A stretch of 64,000 bases of DNA from Clostridiales bacterium Firm_14. Its GTDB lineage: Bacteria; Bacillota; Clostridia; Saccharofermentanales; Saccharofermentanaceae. The notes below the pieces were generated by a model. It saw nothing but the letters and a program-made list of their open reading frames with translations. It made no database searches and had not been told where the DNA came from. This document shows, in pieces, positions 25,443 to 33,647 of the stretch; position 1 is the first letter of the stretch; every line of letters begins with the position of its first letter. The stretch lies in the NCBI GenBank assembly GCA_001604135.1, contig LVAT01000015.1, forward strand, positions 19,093-83,092, in the 5' to 3' direction. A program made the position numbers and the translations under genes.

Positions 25443-25501
25443 TGACGCATACCCCGTGGGGGTATATAGTAATAGCAGATATAGATACCCCGTGGGGGTA
25501 T
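25443..25501 (+). promoter_or_regulatory. csoR-copA promoter with two CsoR operators
   Basis: Two identical 17-bp palindromic sites, ATACCCCGTGGGGGTAT, lie at 25449-25465 and 25485-25501, 36 bp from centre to centre. This is the GC-rich, TA-flanked operator type of CsoR repressors. TTGACG (25443-25448) and TATAGT (25465-25470) form a promoter 16 bp apart, so the first operator fills the spacer and the second covers the early transcript. Copper(I) binding to CsoR should release both. Confidence 0.93.
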
Positions 25502-25519
25502 ATGACCGGAGGTAATGTC

Positions 25520-25822
25520 ATGGCTGAGAAGAAGTGTCCGCATTGCAGAACAAAGGACAGGTCCGATGAAGAGATAAAGGACCTTATTACCAGATTAAAC
25601 CGTGTTGAGGGGCAGATCAGGGGCATCAGGAAGATGATAGAAGAAGATGCTTACTGTGTTGACGTGCTTACCCAGGTAAGCGCTGCAAAATGCTCCCTGA
25701 ACAGCTTCTCGAAGGTTCTTCTGGGAAGCCATATCAGGACCTGTGTTGCTGAAGATATCAGAAACGGTTCAGATGAGAAGACTGAAGAGCTGGTTGAACT
25801 CTTACAGAAGCTTATGAAATAA
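25520..25822 (+). CDS. csoR: Copper-sensing repressor CsoR
   Basis: This is a 100-residue all-helical CsoR/RcnR-family repressor. The Cu(I) ligand triad Cys-His-Cys is complete: Cys46 in YCVDVL and His71/Cys75 in SHIRTC. The DNA-contact stretch RLNRVEGQIRGI is at residues 25-36. A CPHC pair at residues 6-9 near the N-terminus and Cys58 are additional cysteines. The start ATG 25520 follows GGAGGT by six bases; upstream in-frame codons lie inside the operators. Two operator sites overlap its promoter, and copA follows after 27 bp, so copper-dependent autoregulation is nearly certain. Confidence 0.95.
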   Translation: MAEKKCPHCRTKDRSDEEIKDLITRLNRVEGQIRGIRKMIEEDAYCVDVLTQVSAAKCSLNSFSKVLLGSHIRTCVAEDIRNGSDEKTEELVELLQKLMK

Positions 25823-25849
25823 ATATCAACCTTAGAATGCGTATTCCAG

Positions 25850-28393
25850 ATGGAAAACAAAGAAGTTAAGACAGAGAAGTACCTCGTTACCGGTATGAGC
25901 TGCGCTGCCTGCCAGGCACACGTTGAGAAGGCCGTAAAAGGCGTCGAAGGCGTTACATCCTGCAGCGTGTCGCTGCTTACTAATTCCATGAACGTTACCG
26001 GAACGGCTGACAGTGCTGCAATCGTTAAGGCTGTTGAAGATGCCGGTTATGGCGCTTCACCTGAGAAGGCAGGGGCGAGAACCAAAGGGCAGCTTTTCGC
26101 AAGCATGGAAGAACAGCTGGAGAACAAGGAGATACCTGTTCTTCGGAACAGACTTATCAGTTCTCTTATATTCCTGCTCGTATTGATGTATTTCTCAATG
26201 GGTGTCTCTATGTGGGGCTGGCCTGCTCCGAAGTTCCTAGAGCACAACATGGTGGGCATAGGTATCATTGAAATGCTGTTGTCAGGCATCGTCATGATGA
26301 TCAATAAGAAGTTCTTCGTGAACGGATGTAAGGCGCTCCTTCACAAGAGTACGAATATGGATACTCTGGTTGCGATGGGATCGGGAATTTCGTTCATTTA
26401 CAGCTTTGTAACATTGTTACACATGACAACGGCGGGCTCTCACGAGGCTCAGATGGATCTGATGAACGATCTGTATTTCGAATCCGCAGCCATGATCGTG
26501 ACCCTGATAACAATCGGAAAACTCCTCGAGGCGATATCGAAGGGAAGAACAACGAATGCCCTTAAGGGACTTCTGAATCTGCAGCCGAAGACGGCAGTCC
26601 TAATAAGAGATTCAAAAGAAGTCACGGTGCCTGTCGAGGAAGTATCGGTAGGTGACATCTATGTTGTTAGACCGGGCGGAGCGATCCCTGTTGACGGCAT
26701 GATAAAAGAAGGCGAATGCGCAGTCGACGAATCCGCACTTACCGGAGAATCGGTTCCGGTCGATAAGGCGGCAGGGGATAAGGTGTCTGCAGGTACCATA
26801 AACCGTTCGGGCTTTATCACATGCAGGGCAGAGAAGGTCGGCGAGGACACTGCTCTTGCACAGATCATAAAGATGGTAAGCGAATCAGCAGGATCAAAGG
26901 CGCCGATAGCAAGGATCGCAGATAAGGTGTCAGGCATTTTCGTTCCGGCAGTTCTTATCATTGCGGCTATAGTACTGGTGATCTGGCTTGTTACGGGTGC
27001 AGAAACAGGTTATGCACTTACGAGAGCCATATCGGTCCTGGTCGTTAGCTGTCCGTGCGCATTGGGTCTTGCTACTCCTGTTGCGATAATGGTCGGAAAC
27101 GGAGTTGCCGCAAAGAACGGTATCCTTTTCAAGACTTCCACGGCTCTGGAACAGACAGGCAAGGCTGAGATAGTTGTTCTGGATAAGACAGGCACCATTA
27201 CAAATGGCATTCCTGTTGTAACTGACGTCATTCCCGTAAATGATGAGGCTGAACTGCTCAAAGCCGCTTATGCGCTGGAAAATGCCAGCGAACATCCTCT
27301 TGGCAAGGCGGTGACGGAATACTGCAAAGCTAAAGGAGTCGAACTGCATAAGATCGAAGGCTTTAAGGTGCATGCAGGAAACGGTCTGGAAGGAGATCTG
27401 GACGGCAGACATTTAAGGGGCGGCAATCTAAAGTTCATAACAGGCGTTGATCAAGTTTTCGAAGACAAGGCAAAAGCGCTTGCGACAGAGGGCAAGACAC
27501 CTTTATTCTTCGAAGCTGACGGCAAACTTGCCGGGATTATCGCAGTTGCAGACACGATAAGAGAAGATTCCGCTGAGGCCATAGAAGAATTCAAAAAGCT
27601 TGGCCTTTTTACGGTAATGCTGACAGGCGATAACAAAAGGACTGCCGAGAGCATCGGTAAGGCATCCGGTGTTGATATGACGGTATCTGACGTTCTCCCC
27701 GGCGATAAGGAGAGCATCATTAAGAAGCTTCAGGAACACGGCAAGGTAATAATGGTCGGCGACGGCATAAATGATGCTCCGGCTCTGACTTCAGCTGATA
27801 TTGGAATTGCGATAGGTGCGGGTACCGACATAGCGATCGATGCTGCTGATGTGGTCCTCATGAAATCAAGTCTCAAAGATGCTGCAGCTGCCATAAGGAT
27901 CTCAAGAAGAACAATTACCAACATACATGAGAACCTCTTCTGGGCATTCATCTATAACGTTGCGCTGATACCTGTCGCAGCAGGTGCTTATGCATCGCTT
28001 GGAATTACCATGACACCGATGTTCGGTGCTGCTGCAATGAGCCTGTCGAGCTTTACGGTATGCATGAATGCGTTAAGGCTAAATCTCATAAGACCTTACG
28101 ATACAAAGCATGACAAAGCCAAGAGCGATATCAGGAACAGACTTAAAGAATTAGAAATCAAAAATGAAAAGGAGATAAACACTATGGAAAAGACTATCAA
28201 GATCGAAGGCATGATGTGCGGCCACTGCGAAGCAACAGTAAAGAAGGCTCTGGAGGCTATTGACGGCGTTATCTCAGCTGACGTATCCCACGATAAGGGC
28301 ACTGCTGTTGTAGCGCTCGAAAAGGATGTTGCAGACGACGTACTTACAAAGGCCGTAGAGGACAAGGATTTCAAGGTTACGGGAATCTCTTAA
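25850..28393 (+). CDS. copA: Copper-exporting P-type ATPase CopA with C-terminal CopZ-like domain
   Basis: The protein has 847 residues. Residues 10-75 are an N-terminal HMA domain with the metal site Cys18-x2-Cys21. Eight membrane spans follow, with the transport motif CPC at 401-403, the phosphorylation site DKTGT (Asp445), an SEHPLG motif near residue 480 and the MSLSSFTVCMNALRL end motif of Cu(I) ATPases. After a charged linker, residues 779-847 are a second HMA domain with Cys790-x2-Cys793, which looks like a complete CopZ chaperone. A C-terminal HMA in this position is unusual. The linker codons contain a good ribosome site before Met779 (see the internal CopZ entry). The gene is second in the CsoR-controlled operon and exports Cu(I). 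Confidence 0.95.
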   Translation: MENKEVKTEKYLVTGMSCAACQAHVEKAVKGVEGVTSCSVSLLTNSMNVTGTADSAAIVKAVEDAGYGASPEKAGARTKGQLFASMEEQLENKEIPVLRNRLISSLIFLLVLMYFSMGVSMWGWPAPKFLEHNMVGIGIIEMLLSGIVMMINKKFFVNGCKALLHKSTNMDTLVAMGSGISFIYSFVTLLHMTTAGSHEAQMDLMNDLYFESAAMIVTLITIGKLLEAISKGRTTNALKGLLNLQPKTAVLIRDSKEVTVPVEEVSVGDIYVVRPGGAIPVDGMIKEGECAVDESALTGESVPVDKAAGDKVSAGTINRSGFITCRAEKVGEDTALAQIIKMVSESAGSKAPIARIADKVSGIFVPAVLIIAAIVLVIWLVTGAETGYALTRAISVLVVSCPCALGLATPVAIMVGNGVAAKNGILFKTSTALEQTGKAEIVVLDKTGTITNGIPVVTDVIPVNDEAELLKAAYALENASEHPLGKAVTEYCKAKGVELHKIEGFKVHAGNGLEGDLDGRHLRGGNLKFITGVDQVFEDKAKALATEGKTPLFFEADGKLAGIIAVADTIREDSAEAIEEFKKLGLFTVMLTGDNKRTAESIGKASGVDMTVSDVLPGDKESIIKKLQEHGKVIMVGDGINDAPALTSADIGIAIGAGTDIAIDAADVVLMKSSLKDAAAAIRISRRTITNIHENLFWAFIYNVALIPVAAGAYASLGITMTPMFGAAAMSLSSFTVCMNALRLNLIRPYDTKHDKAKSDIRNRLKELEIKNEKEINTMEKTIKIEGMMCGHCEATVKKALEAIDGVISADVSHDKGTAVVALEKDVADDVLTKAVEDKDFKVTGIS
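28184..28393 (+). CDS. Possible internal start giving free CopZ-like copper chaperone from copA
   Basis: Within copA, in the same frame, AAAAGGAGATAA (28168-28179) is followed by ATG 28184 at normal spacing. Translation from here would give a 69-residue protein with the CopZ fold, metal site GMMCGHC and normal length for a chaperone. The linker of the fused protein (KNEKEIN) is simply the translation of this ribosome site, as if a stop codon between copA and copZ had been lost. Whether free CopZ is made is inference. E. coli copA is known to make a CopZ-like product by another route (frameshifting). Confidence 0.5.
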   Translation: MEKTIKIEGMMCGHCEATVKKALEAIDGVISADVSHDKGTAVVALEKDVADDVLTKAVEDKDFKVTGIS

Positions 28394-28464
28394 TCCTCAA
28401 AAAAGAATTATGAGTTATTAACACCGCGCGTATTGTATAATAATTTAAATGCGAGGTGGGGACT

Positions 28465-29121
28465 ATGATACACATTTTAATTGTTGAAGACGAGAAACCG
28501 ATATCTAACCTTATCAGAATGAGCCTTACAAAAGCCGGCTATTCCTGTATGTGCGCATATGACGGAGAACAGGCTCTCGACATGATCAGGAATAATGTTT
28601 ATGACCTTATACTTCTGGACGTAATGATCCCGAAGATAGACGGATTCTCTCTGATGCAATATATCAGGCCGATGAAGATCCCTGTTATTTTCCTTACGGC
28701 GAAGAACATGGTAGAGGACAGAGTAAGAGGCCTTGAACTTGGCGCCGAGGATTATCTTGCAAAGCCTTTCGAGATCATCGAGCTTCTTGCCAGGGTAAAT
28801 GTTGTTTTGCGCCGTTATAACAAGACAGATACTGAGATTAATATTGCAGGTCTTACGATAGATACGAAGGCAATGATCGTTTATAAGGACGGTTACCAGA
28901 TCCCGTTAACTCCGAAGGAGTATGAATTGCTTCTCCTGTTTGCGAGGAACCCCGGGATCGCCATGTACAGGGAAACGATCTACGAGCGCGTTTGGAACGA
29001 GCCTTTCCCGTATGGAAGTAAGACGGTCGATCTTCATATTCAGAGACTTCGAAAAAAGCTCGGATGGGAAGACGTCATTCATGCTGTGCCGAAGGTAGGA
29101 TACAGGCTGGAGGCTGATTAA
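28465..29121 (+). CDS. Response regulator, OmpR/PhoB family
   Basis: The first 115 residues of this 218-residue protein are a receiver domain with the acidic pocket near EDE, the phosphoacceptor Asp52 in LLLDVMIPK and the Lys of AKPF near residue 101. The last ~95 residues are a winged-helix DNA-binding domain (LTPKEYELLLLFARNPG ... VDLHIQRLRKKLG). ATG 28465 is preferred over GTG 28456, which lies within the GAGGTGGGG ribosome site. The stop overlaps the start of the sensor kinase. A TATAAT at 28435-28440 is a likely -10. The signal is unknown; the position behind copA is not evidence for copper sensing because CsoR already controls that operon. Confidence 0.93.
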   Translation: MIHILIVEDEKPISNLIRMSLTKAGYSCMCAYDGEQALDMIRNNVYDLILLDVMIPKIDGFSLMQYIRPMKIPVIFLTAKNMVEDRVRGLELGAEDYLAKPFEIIELLARVNVVLRRYNKTDTEINIAGLTIDTKAMIVYKDGYQIPLTPKEYELLLLFARNPGIAMYRETIYERVWNEPFPYGSKTVDLHIQRLRKKLGWEDVIHAVPKVGYRLEAD

Positions 29122-30497
29122 TGCGATTCAGGCAGAAGATGCTTCTCGTAATGGTATGGCTTCTCACACTGAGTTACGGTGTGGGAGGCGTATTTTTGAT
29201 CAGGCAGAATTTTAAGAGTACTCTGGCTCAGATCAAGAAGACCAATGACGAATCTTACGAGATGATCCTGCAGTCAGTTCAGCTGGTTAACTTCGTTGAT
29301 ATCCAGCAGGACTTCTCGAGCATCAGTAATACTCTCGAGAAAATGAATACATCAGAGAGTATTGTCGGCATCAAGCTCCTTAAGGGTGATACTGTCTTAT
29401 ATCAGATTGGTGAGACGATCTACGATTATGAGAGCCGTTCTGATTTCGAATCGATGATGTTTACCAGAGAAGGTAAGAATTTCTACCAGATCAGCGGAAG
29501 CGTTAATACGGATAACAAACCTCTGCAGCTTGTCATCCTCTATGATATCTCACCGGTATATGCGGCAAGAGATTCTCAGGTCCGTACTTATCACCAGATA
29601 TTCCTGATGCTTATCGTGATCGGAGGGTTTACTGCGTGGATCGCGACATACCTCATGACAAAGCCTTTGGCGAAGGTATCGAGAACGGCAAGAGCACTTG
29701 CTTCCGGTGATCTCGATGCGAGAGTTAATCCTAAAGTGATGGATGAGATAGGACAGATCGGATCTGATTTTGACAACATGGCCGACAGGCTTTCTGATAA
29801 CATCAATGAGCTTAAGCTCACGATGGAACATCAGGACCAGTTCATGGGAAGCTTTGCGCATGAACTTAAGACTCCTATGACTTCCATCATCGGTTATGCC
29901 GATCTCTTAAGAAGCCAGTCGCTTACAGGCGAGGAAGCGCAGGAAGCCGCAAACTATATTTTCTCCGAAGGCAAGAGATTAGAGTCACTCTCATTAAAGC
30001 TCCTTGACCTTCTCATGATGAAGAACGAGAGCATCAAGCTTATTCCGACAGACATGAAGCAGATGATCGATAATCTTTCATTGCATCTGCAGCCGGTATA
30101 TACGAAGAAAGGCATCATGCTCCAGAGCCGCTGTGAGCACGGCATATGCCTTGTAGAGCCTGACCTGTTCAGTTCGGTCCTTACAAACCTTCTGGATAAT
30201 GCAAGAAAGGCTATAGATAACGGCGGTAACATCATGATCGTCGGAGAGAGGATACAGGGATACTACCGCATCCGTGTTTTCGATAACGGCAGAGGAATGC
30301 CGGAAGAAGCGATCAAGCATATTACCGAGGCATTCTACCGCGTTGATAAATCGCGTTCGAGAGCGCAGGGCGGTGCAGGCCTTGGTCTTACTTTGTGTAA
30401 AGAAGTCATTGAGCTTCATGGCGGTACGATCGCATTTGCGTCGAGAGAAGGAAACGGAACTTGTGTTACGGTTACGCTCAAGGAGATGTTGTTATGA
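29121..30497 (+). CDS. Sensor histidine kinase
   Basis: This is a 458-residue kinase with membrane spans near residues 5-27 and 155-177 enclosing an external sensor region of about 125 residues. A HAMP linker follows (about 178-232), then a HisKA domain with phospho-His247 in SFAHELKTPMTS, and an ATPase domain with the N box (NLLDNARKAI), G1 (DNGRGMP) and G2 (GGAGLGL). The start overlaps the regulator stop (TAATG) and its end overlaps the next gene (ATGA), so the three are one coupled operon. The external domain is not recognisable by eye. Confidence 0.93.
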   Translation: MRFRQKMLLVMVWLLTLSYGVGGVFLIRQNFKSTLAQIKKTNDESYEMILQSVQLVNFVDIQQDFSSISNTLEKMNTSESIVGIKLLKGDTVLYQIGETIYDYESRSDFESMMFTREGKNFYQISGSVNTDNKPLQLVILYDISPVYAARDSQVRTYHQIFLMLIVIGGFTAWIATYLMTKPLAKVSRTARALASGDLDARVNPKVMDEIGQIGSDFDNMADRLSDNINELKLTMEHQDQFMGSFAHELKTPMTSIIGYADLLRSQSLTGEEAQEAANYIFSEGKRLESLSLKLLDLLMMKNESIKLIPTDMKQMIDNLSLHLQPVYTKKGIMLQSRCEHGICLVEPDLFSSVLTNLLDNARKAIDNGGNIMIVGERIQGYYRIRVFDNGRGMPEEAIKHITEAFYRVDKSRSRAQGGAGLGLTLCKEVIELHGGTIAFASREGNGTCVTVTLKEMLL

Positions 30498-31231
30498 AAA
30501 AGGGAAGCACCATCATTACAGCAGTTTTCTTCCTGATGGCGGCAGCACTGGGCTGGTTCCTGCCTCTTGCCGTTTATAATTTCGAAGACAGATTGACTGA
30601 AGGAAAGCAAGAGAGCCTCAGCATTCAGGGAGTAAACCTGTCTTACAGGGATGACCTTGCAATGAATCAGAAGATCAATATTGTTAATTACGAGAATTCA
30701 ATAATTACATATATCGAACTTGATAAAGGTATCTTCAATCAGAAATCTGACATCCAACGAATAATGAATGAGTTCATGACAGATTTCACGGGTTACAGAT
30801 TCCAGACTGATTATGAGACATATGCAAAACCGATGCTTGCAAATCTTGCCAACAACAGAGGCACGATGGTTATCTGGATCGTCGATTGCAAGATAACCGA
30901 TAACTGGATGTTTACATGCTTTATCGATGACAGGACCGGAGCGATCCTCAAGAGCTTTTTCGAATCGACACAGGAAAACTGGGGTGAACTCGTAGAGGGC
31001 GTCGCGCAGTATTCCGATCCGGCTAAATCGATCGCTGAAAGATACAGTAACGCTTTATATAATCACTACCAGAGACAGCTCTCTGCAAAGCTCGTTACAT
31101 ACCATATGGTATCCGAATCTCCTATGGAAATGGAAGTCGCATACCGCCTTGTATTCAGGGACGGAAAGAACTACACGTTCCAGGTAACGGTAGATGTAAA
31201 TTACCTGTATGCTATGATCGAGACATCTTGA
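30494..31231 (+). CDS. Membrane-anchored extracytoplasmic protein of the two-component operon
   Basis: This 245-residue protein has one N-terminal hydrophobic segment (about residues 7-27) and an otherwise hydrophilic body, so it is probably anchored with the body outside. ATG 30494 overlaps the kinase stop (ATGA) and has the ribosome site AAGGAGATG nine bases upstream. No known domain is recognised. Third genes of this kind in two-component operons often modulate the kinase or are its output; here that is inference from coupling only. The length and composition look intact. Confidence 0.68.
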   Translation: MKKGSTIITAVFFLMAAALGWFLPLAVYNFEDRLTEGKQESLSIQGVNLSYRDDLAMNQKINIVNYENSIITYIELDKGIFNQKSDIQRIMNEFMTDFTGYRFQTDYETYAKPMLANLANNRGTMVIWIVDCKITDNWMFTCFIDDRTGAILKSFFESTQENWGELVEGVAQYSDPAKSIAERYSNALYNHYQRQLSAKLVTYHMVSESPMEMEVAYRLVFRDGKNYTFQVTVDVNYLYAMIETS

Positions 31232-31283
31232 TTTTATCCAATTGATGCCGTTTTGATGCCGATTTAGTACTTTTTTGATTTTT

Positions 31284-31320
31284 TCCTTTGCCATAATAAG
31301 CTCAGAAGTTAAGCAAAGGA
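31284..31320 (+). promoter_or_regulatory. Inverted repeat that masks the ribosome site of the next gene
   Basis: TCCTTTGC at 31284-31291 is the exact complement of GCAAAGGA at 31313-31320, which is part of the GCAAAGGAGG ribosome site of the small membrane protein at 31330. An RNA hairpin with a 21-base loop would hide the site. Confidence 0.4.
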
Positions 31321-31329
31321 GGAAATAGC

Positions 31330-31563
31330 ATGTTTCCGGATTTAGCTATAAGAGTAAAAAGTTACGCCGCAAATATGGGGAGCGGTTTCGTAGTGATTGC
31401 GGGCTTCTTGCTCGCAATCACTATGGTGTTTGTTATGGTGTTTGCACGCTGGAACGGAGTTAAGAATAATGCTTCCTACGGTGTGAATGAGGACAAACCC
31501 AAGATAGAGTCAACAATAGACGATTCAGGATGTTTACAAGTAATAATTCCTGATACCAACTAA
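31330..31563 (+). CDS. Small single-span membrane protein
   Basis: The protein has 77 residues with one clear hydrophobic segment at about 19-41 (GFVVIAGFLLAITMVFVMVFA) and a hydrophilic C-terminal half. The ribosome site AAAGGAGG lies six bases before ATG 31330 and may be masked by an upstream inverted repeat. There is no signal peptidase site or known domain. It follows the two-component operon on the same strand after about 100 bp and converges on the DUF4037 gene with a gap of only 5 bp. Function is unknown; a small membrane regulator is one possibility. Confidence 0.6.
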   Translation: MFPDLAIRVKSYAANMGSGFVVIAGFLLAITMVFVMVFARWNGVKNNASYGVNEDKPKIESTIDDSGCLQVIIPDTN

Positions 31564-31568
31564 GTAAA

Positions 31569-32537
31569 TCAATCTTCACCGACGAAAACATTCCAAGATG
31601 CAATCTCTGTATCACCTATGGTCTTCATAACGAGTTTTGCATTGTCGAGAAGATAGTCGCTGTAGCCCGAAGACCAACCGCGTTTAACCAGTTCCTTGAC
31701 AATCTCGCCGCTTATACTCTCTATTAGATCGACCTTACCCAAACTTTCTTCTTCGCTCATTTGAGAAAGCTTTATAAGCGGTTCTATCACGCAGCTCAAG
31801 GTGGTAAACTCTTTCATCGCTCTGAAACGCCATTTGTAATATGGCATATACCGGCCGTTAAGAAGGAACAATGCCGCAGTAATCTTGTAAATGAATTCGG
31901 TTACGCAGAAATAAGCGGCCCCTACGTCACCACGTTTTATCGAGCGAACATAATTGAATTGCCCGGTTTTACCCGCCATGGCAAGGTCTGCAGCGACTTT
32001 CTTCTTCAATATGTTTTCAGGATAAAAACCTGCCCAAACATTTCGAATAGCACTAAACTTGGCCGGAGGGTCACGGAATACTTTTCCGTTGACTGCTTCG
32101 GCTAAGTGCATTTGAGGCGTGGCAAGCCAGTCCTGCGTGGTAACGGGAGCATGTGTCATTCCTGTATGTTCATAATAGAATTCTTCGATGCTGTGGACGC
32201 CCACTCTGTGGCGCCTGGCACCGGTCATGATATTGCTGGGTTCAGCCATTCCGACATCGCTTCTGTGGTTAAGGATGAATTCTTCCACAGGGAGATTCTC
32301 ATAAGCTTCCTCAAGGTCATCCCCGATCTTTTTCTTAAGTTCTTCAGGAAGCCACAGGCAGAAGCCCGGAGCATAGTCGTGATCTCTTGAGATATAGTCG
32401 TCGTATCCAAAGCATTCTGACGTCTGACCGACAAGGCCTGCTGCGATCTGATCGACATATTCAGGGAAATCCTTTTCGAGCATCGGAAGACCGTATTCTT
32501 CGAAAAACACTTCTGATATCTTAAGTCCGTTCCACAT
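31569..32537 (-). CDS. DUF4037 domain protein (nucleotidyltransferase-like)
   Basis: This 322-residue soluble protein has the features of the DUF4037 family: an N-terminal GLKISEVFFEEYGLPML, then GYDDYISRDHDYAPGFCLWL near residues 42-62, where the Asp-rich stretch recalls the catalytic site of nucleotidyltransferases, and WLATPQMHLAEAVNG near 136. The start at 32537 is chosen because the frame upstream (to a GTG at 32585) runs through the terminator of the pta gene; a weak GAGG lies about 11 bases before the chosen ATG. The enzyme's substrate is unknown to me. Confidence 0.78.
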   Translation of the reverse strand: MWNGLKISEVFFEEYGLPMLEKDFPEYVDQIAAGLVGQTSECFGYDDYISRDHDYAPGFCLWLPEELKKKIGDDLEEAYENLPVEEFILNHRSDVGMAEPSNIMTGARRHRVGVHSIEEFYYEHTGMTHAPVTTQDWLATPQMHLAEAVNGKVFRDPPAKFSAIRNVWAGFYPENILKKKVAADLAMAGKTGQFNYVRSIKRGDVGAAYFCVTEFIYKITAALFLLNGRYMPYYKWRFRAMKEFTTLSCVIEPLIKLSQMSEEESLGKVDLIESISGEIVKELVKRGWSSGYSDYLLDNAKLVMKTIGDTEIASWNVFVGED

Positions 32538-32564
32538 AACGAGATCAACCTCTGCGACATAGAA

Positions 32565-32598
32565 TAAAAAAGAAGCGCTGATCACTTCAACGCTTCTT
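32565..32598 (-). terminator. Terminator of the buk-pta operon
   Basis: On the minus strand AAGAAGCG and CGCTTCTT (plus-strand 32591-32598 and 32570-32577) form a stem, followed by TTTTTT. It lies just behind pta and before the DUF4037 gene. Confidence 0.85.
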
Positions 32599-32627
32599 CT
32601 ATTTTACATTAGTTTTCAGTTTTTAAA

Positions 32628-33635
32628 TCACTTTGAAGCTGTCATCTGCTGTGCCTGAACTGCAGTGATTACGATAACGCCTGCGAGCTCGTCTACGCTG
32701 CAGCCTCTCGAGAGGTCATTGACAGGTGCTGCTAAGCCTTGGAGGAAGCTGTAAGCCTCAGCCTTGCCGATCCTCTGGATGAGCTTATATCCGATGTTTC
32801 CGGCTTCAAGGTTAGGGAAGATGAGGACATTGGCATGGCCTGCAACAGGTGAGCCCGGAGCCTTTGAAGCGCCGATCTCAGGGATGATAGCAGCGTCAAG
32901 CTGGAGTTCGCCGTCAAGGAGAACATCAGGGTACTTTTCTTTAGCGATCTTAACTGCCTCTACGACCTTATCTACAAAGGGATGGTTTGCAGAGCCCTTT
33001 GTGGAGTGGCAGAGGAATGCGACCTTAGCCTTTTTGCCGATGAGAGCTTCGAAAGATGCTGCGGATTCAGCACCGATCTCAGCAAGTTCTTCGGGAGTGG
33101 GGTCCTGCATAAGGGCGCAGTCAGCGCAGAGGATGATGCCGTCTTCACCGATGGTCTTGTCGGGAAGCTCGAACATGAAAGCGATAGATGCGATCTTTCT
33201 CTCAGGAGCCGTCTTGATGATCTGGAGAGCCGGCCTTAACATATCTGCTGATGTGTGGCATGCACCGGAAACAAGGCCGTCAGCATCGCCTGACTTGACC
33301 ATCATGATGCCGAAAGTGAGCTTGTCACTTAAGAGAGACTTAGCCATGTCGAAGGTCATGCCTTTCTTGGCTCTGATCTCTGCAAGGAGTGCCGCATAAT
33401 TGTCGATCTCTGCAGATTTTGTGTGATCAAGGATCTGTACGCCTGTAAGGTCAGCGCCAAGTCTTGCAGCTGAACCCATAACTTCCTCTTCGGTTCCGAT
33501 GATGATAGGCTGCGCGGTCTTTTCTGCAAGAACCTTTGCAGCTGCGAGTATTGTTCTGTCGTCTTCTGATTCGGGAAGAACGATAGTCTTAACGTCACTT
33601 CTTGCTCTCTGCTTGATCGTCTCTATAAAACTCAT
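32628..33635 (-). CDS. pta: Phosphate acetyltransferase
   Basis: This 335-residue enzyme interconverts acetyl-CoA and acetyl phosphate. It matches true Pta rather than phosphate butyryltransferase: SGACHTSADMLRPALQIIKT near residue 124, a FELPDKTIGEDGIILCADCALM stretch near 152, and LIFPNLEAGNIGYKLIQRIGKAEAY plus GLAAPVNDLSRGCSVDEL near the end. The length fits the short bacterial form. It starts 12 bp after a kinase gene whose sequence is of the butyrate-kinase type, an uncommon pairing. The operon makes ATP from acyl-CoA during fermentation. Confidence 0.93.
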   Translation of the reverse strand: MSFIETIKQRARSDVKTIVLPESEDDRTILAAAKVLAEKTAQPIIIGTEEEVMGSAARLGADLTGVQILDHTKSAEIDNYAALLAEIRAKKGMTFDMAKSLLSDKLTFGIMMVKSGDADGLVSGACHTSADMLRPALQIIKTAPERKIASIAFMFELPDKTIGEDGIILCADCALMQDPTPEELAEIGAESAASFEALIGKKAKVAFLCHSTKGSANHPFVDKVVEAVKIAKEKYPDVLLDGELQLDAAIIPEIGASKAPGSPVAGHANVLIFPNLEAGNIGYKLIQRIGKAEAYSFLQGLAAPVNDLSRGCSVDELAGVIVITAVQAQQMTASK

Positions 33636-33647
33636 AATCAGTACTCC

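Noticed and set aside
28465..31231. Two-component system as a copper sensor (CusRS-like)
   Set aside because: Only adjacency supports it; the copper genes have a complete CsoR switch, and the kinase sensor region has no Met- or His-rich metal motif.
32538..32585. N-terminal extension of the DUF4037 gene to GTG 32585
   Set aside because: This DNA is the terminator of the pta gene, and the family begins near the chosen ATG.
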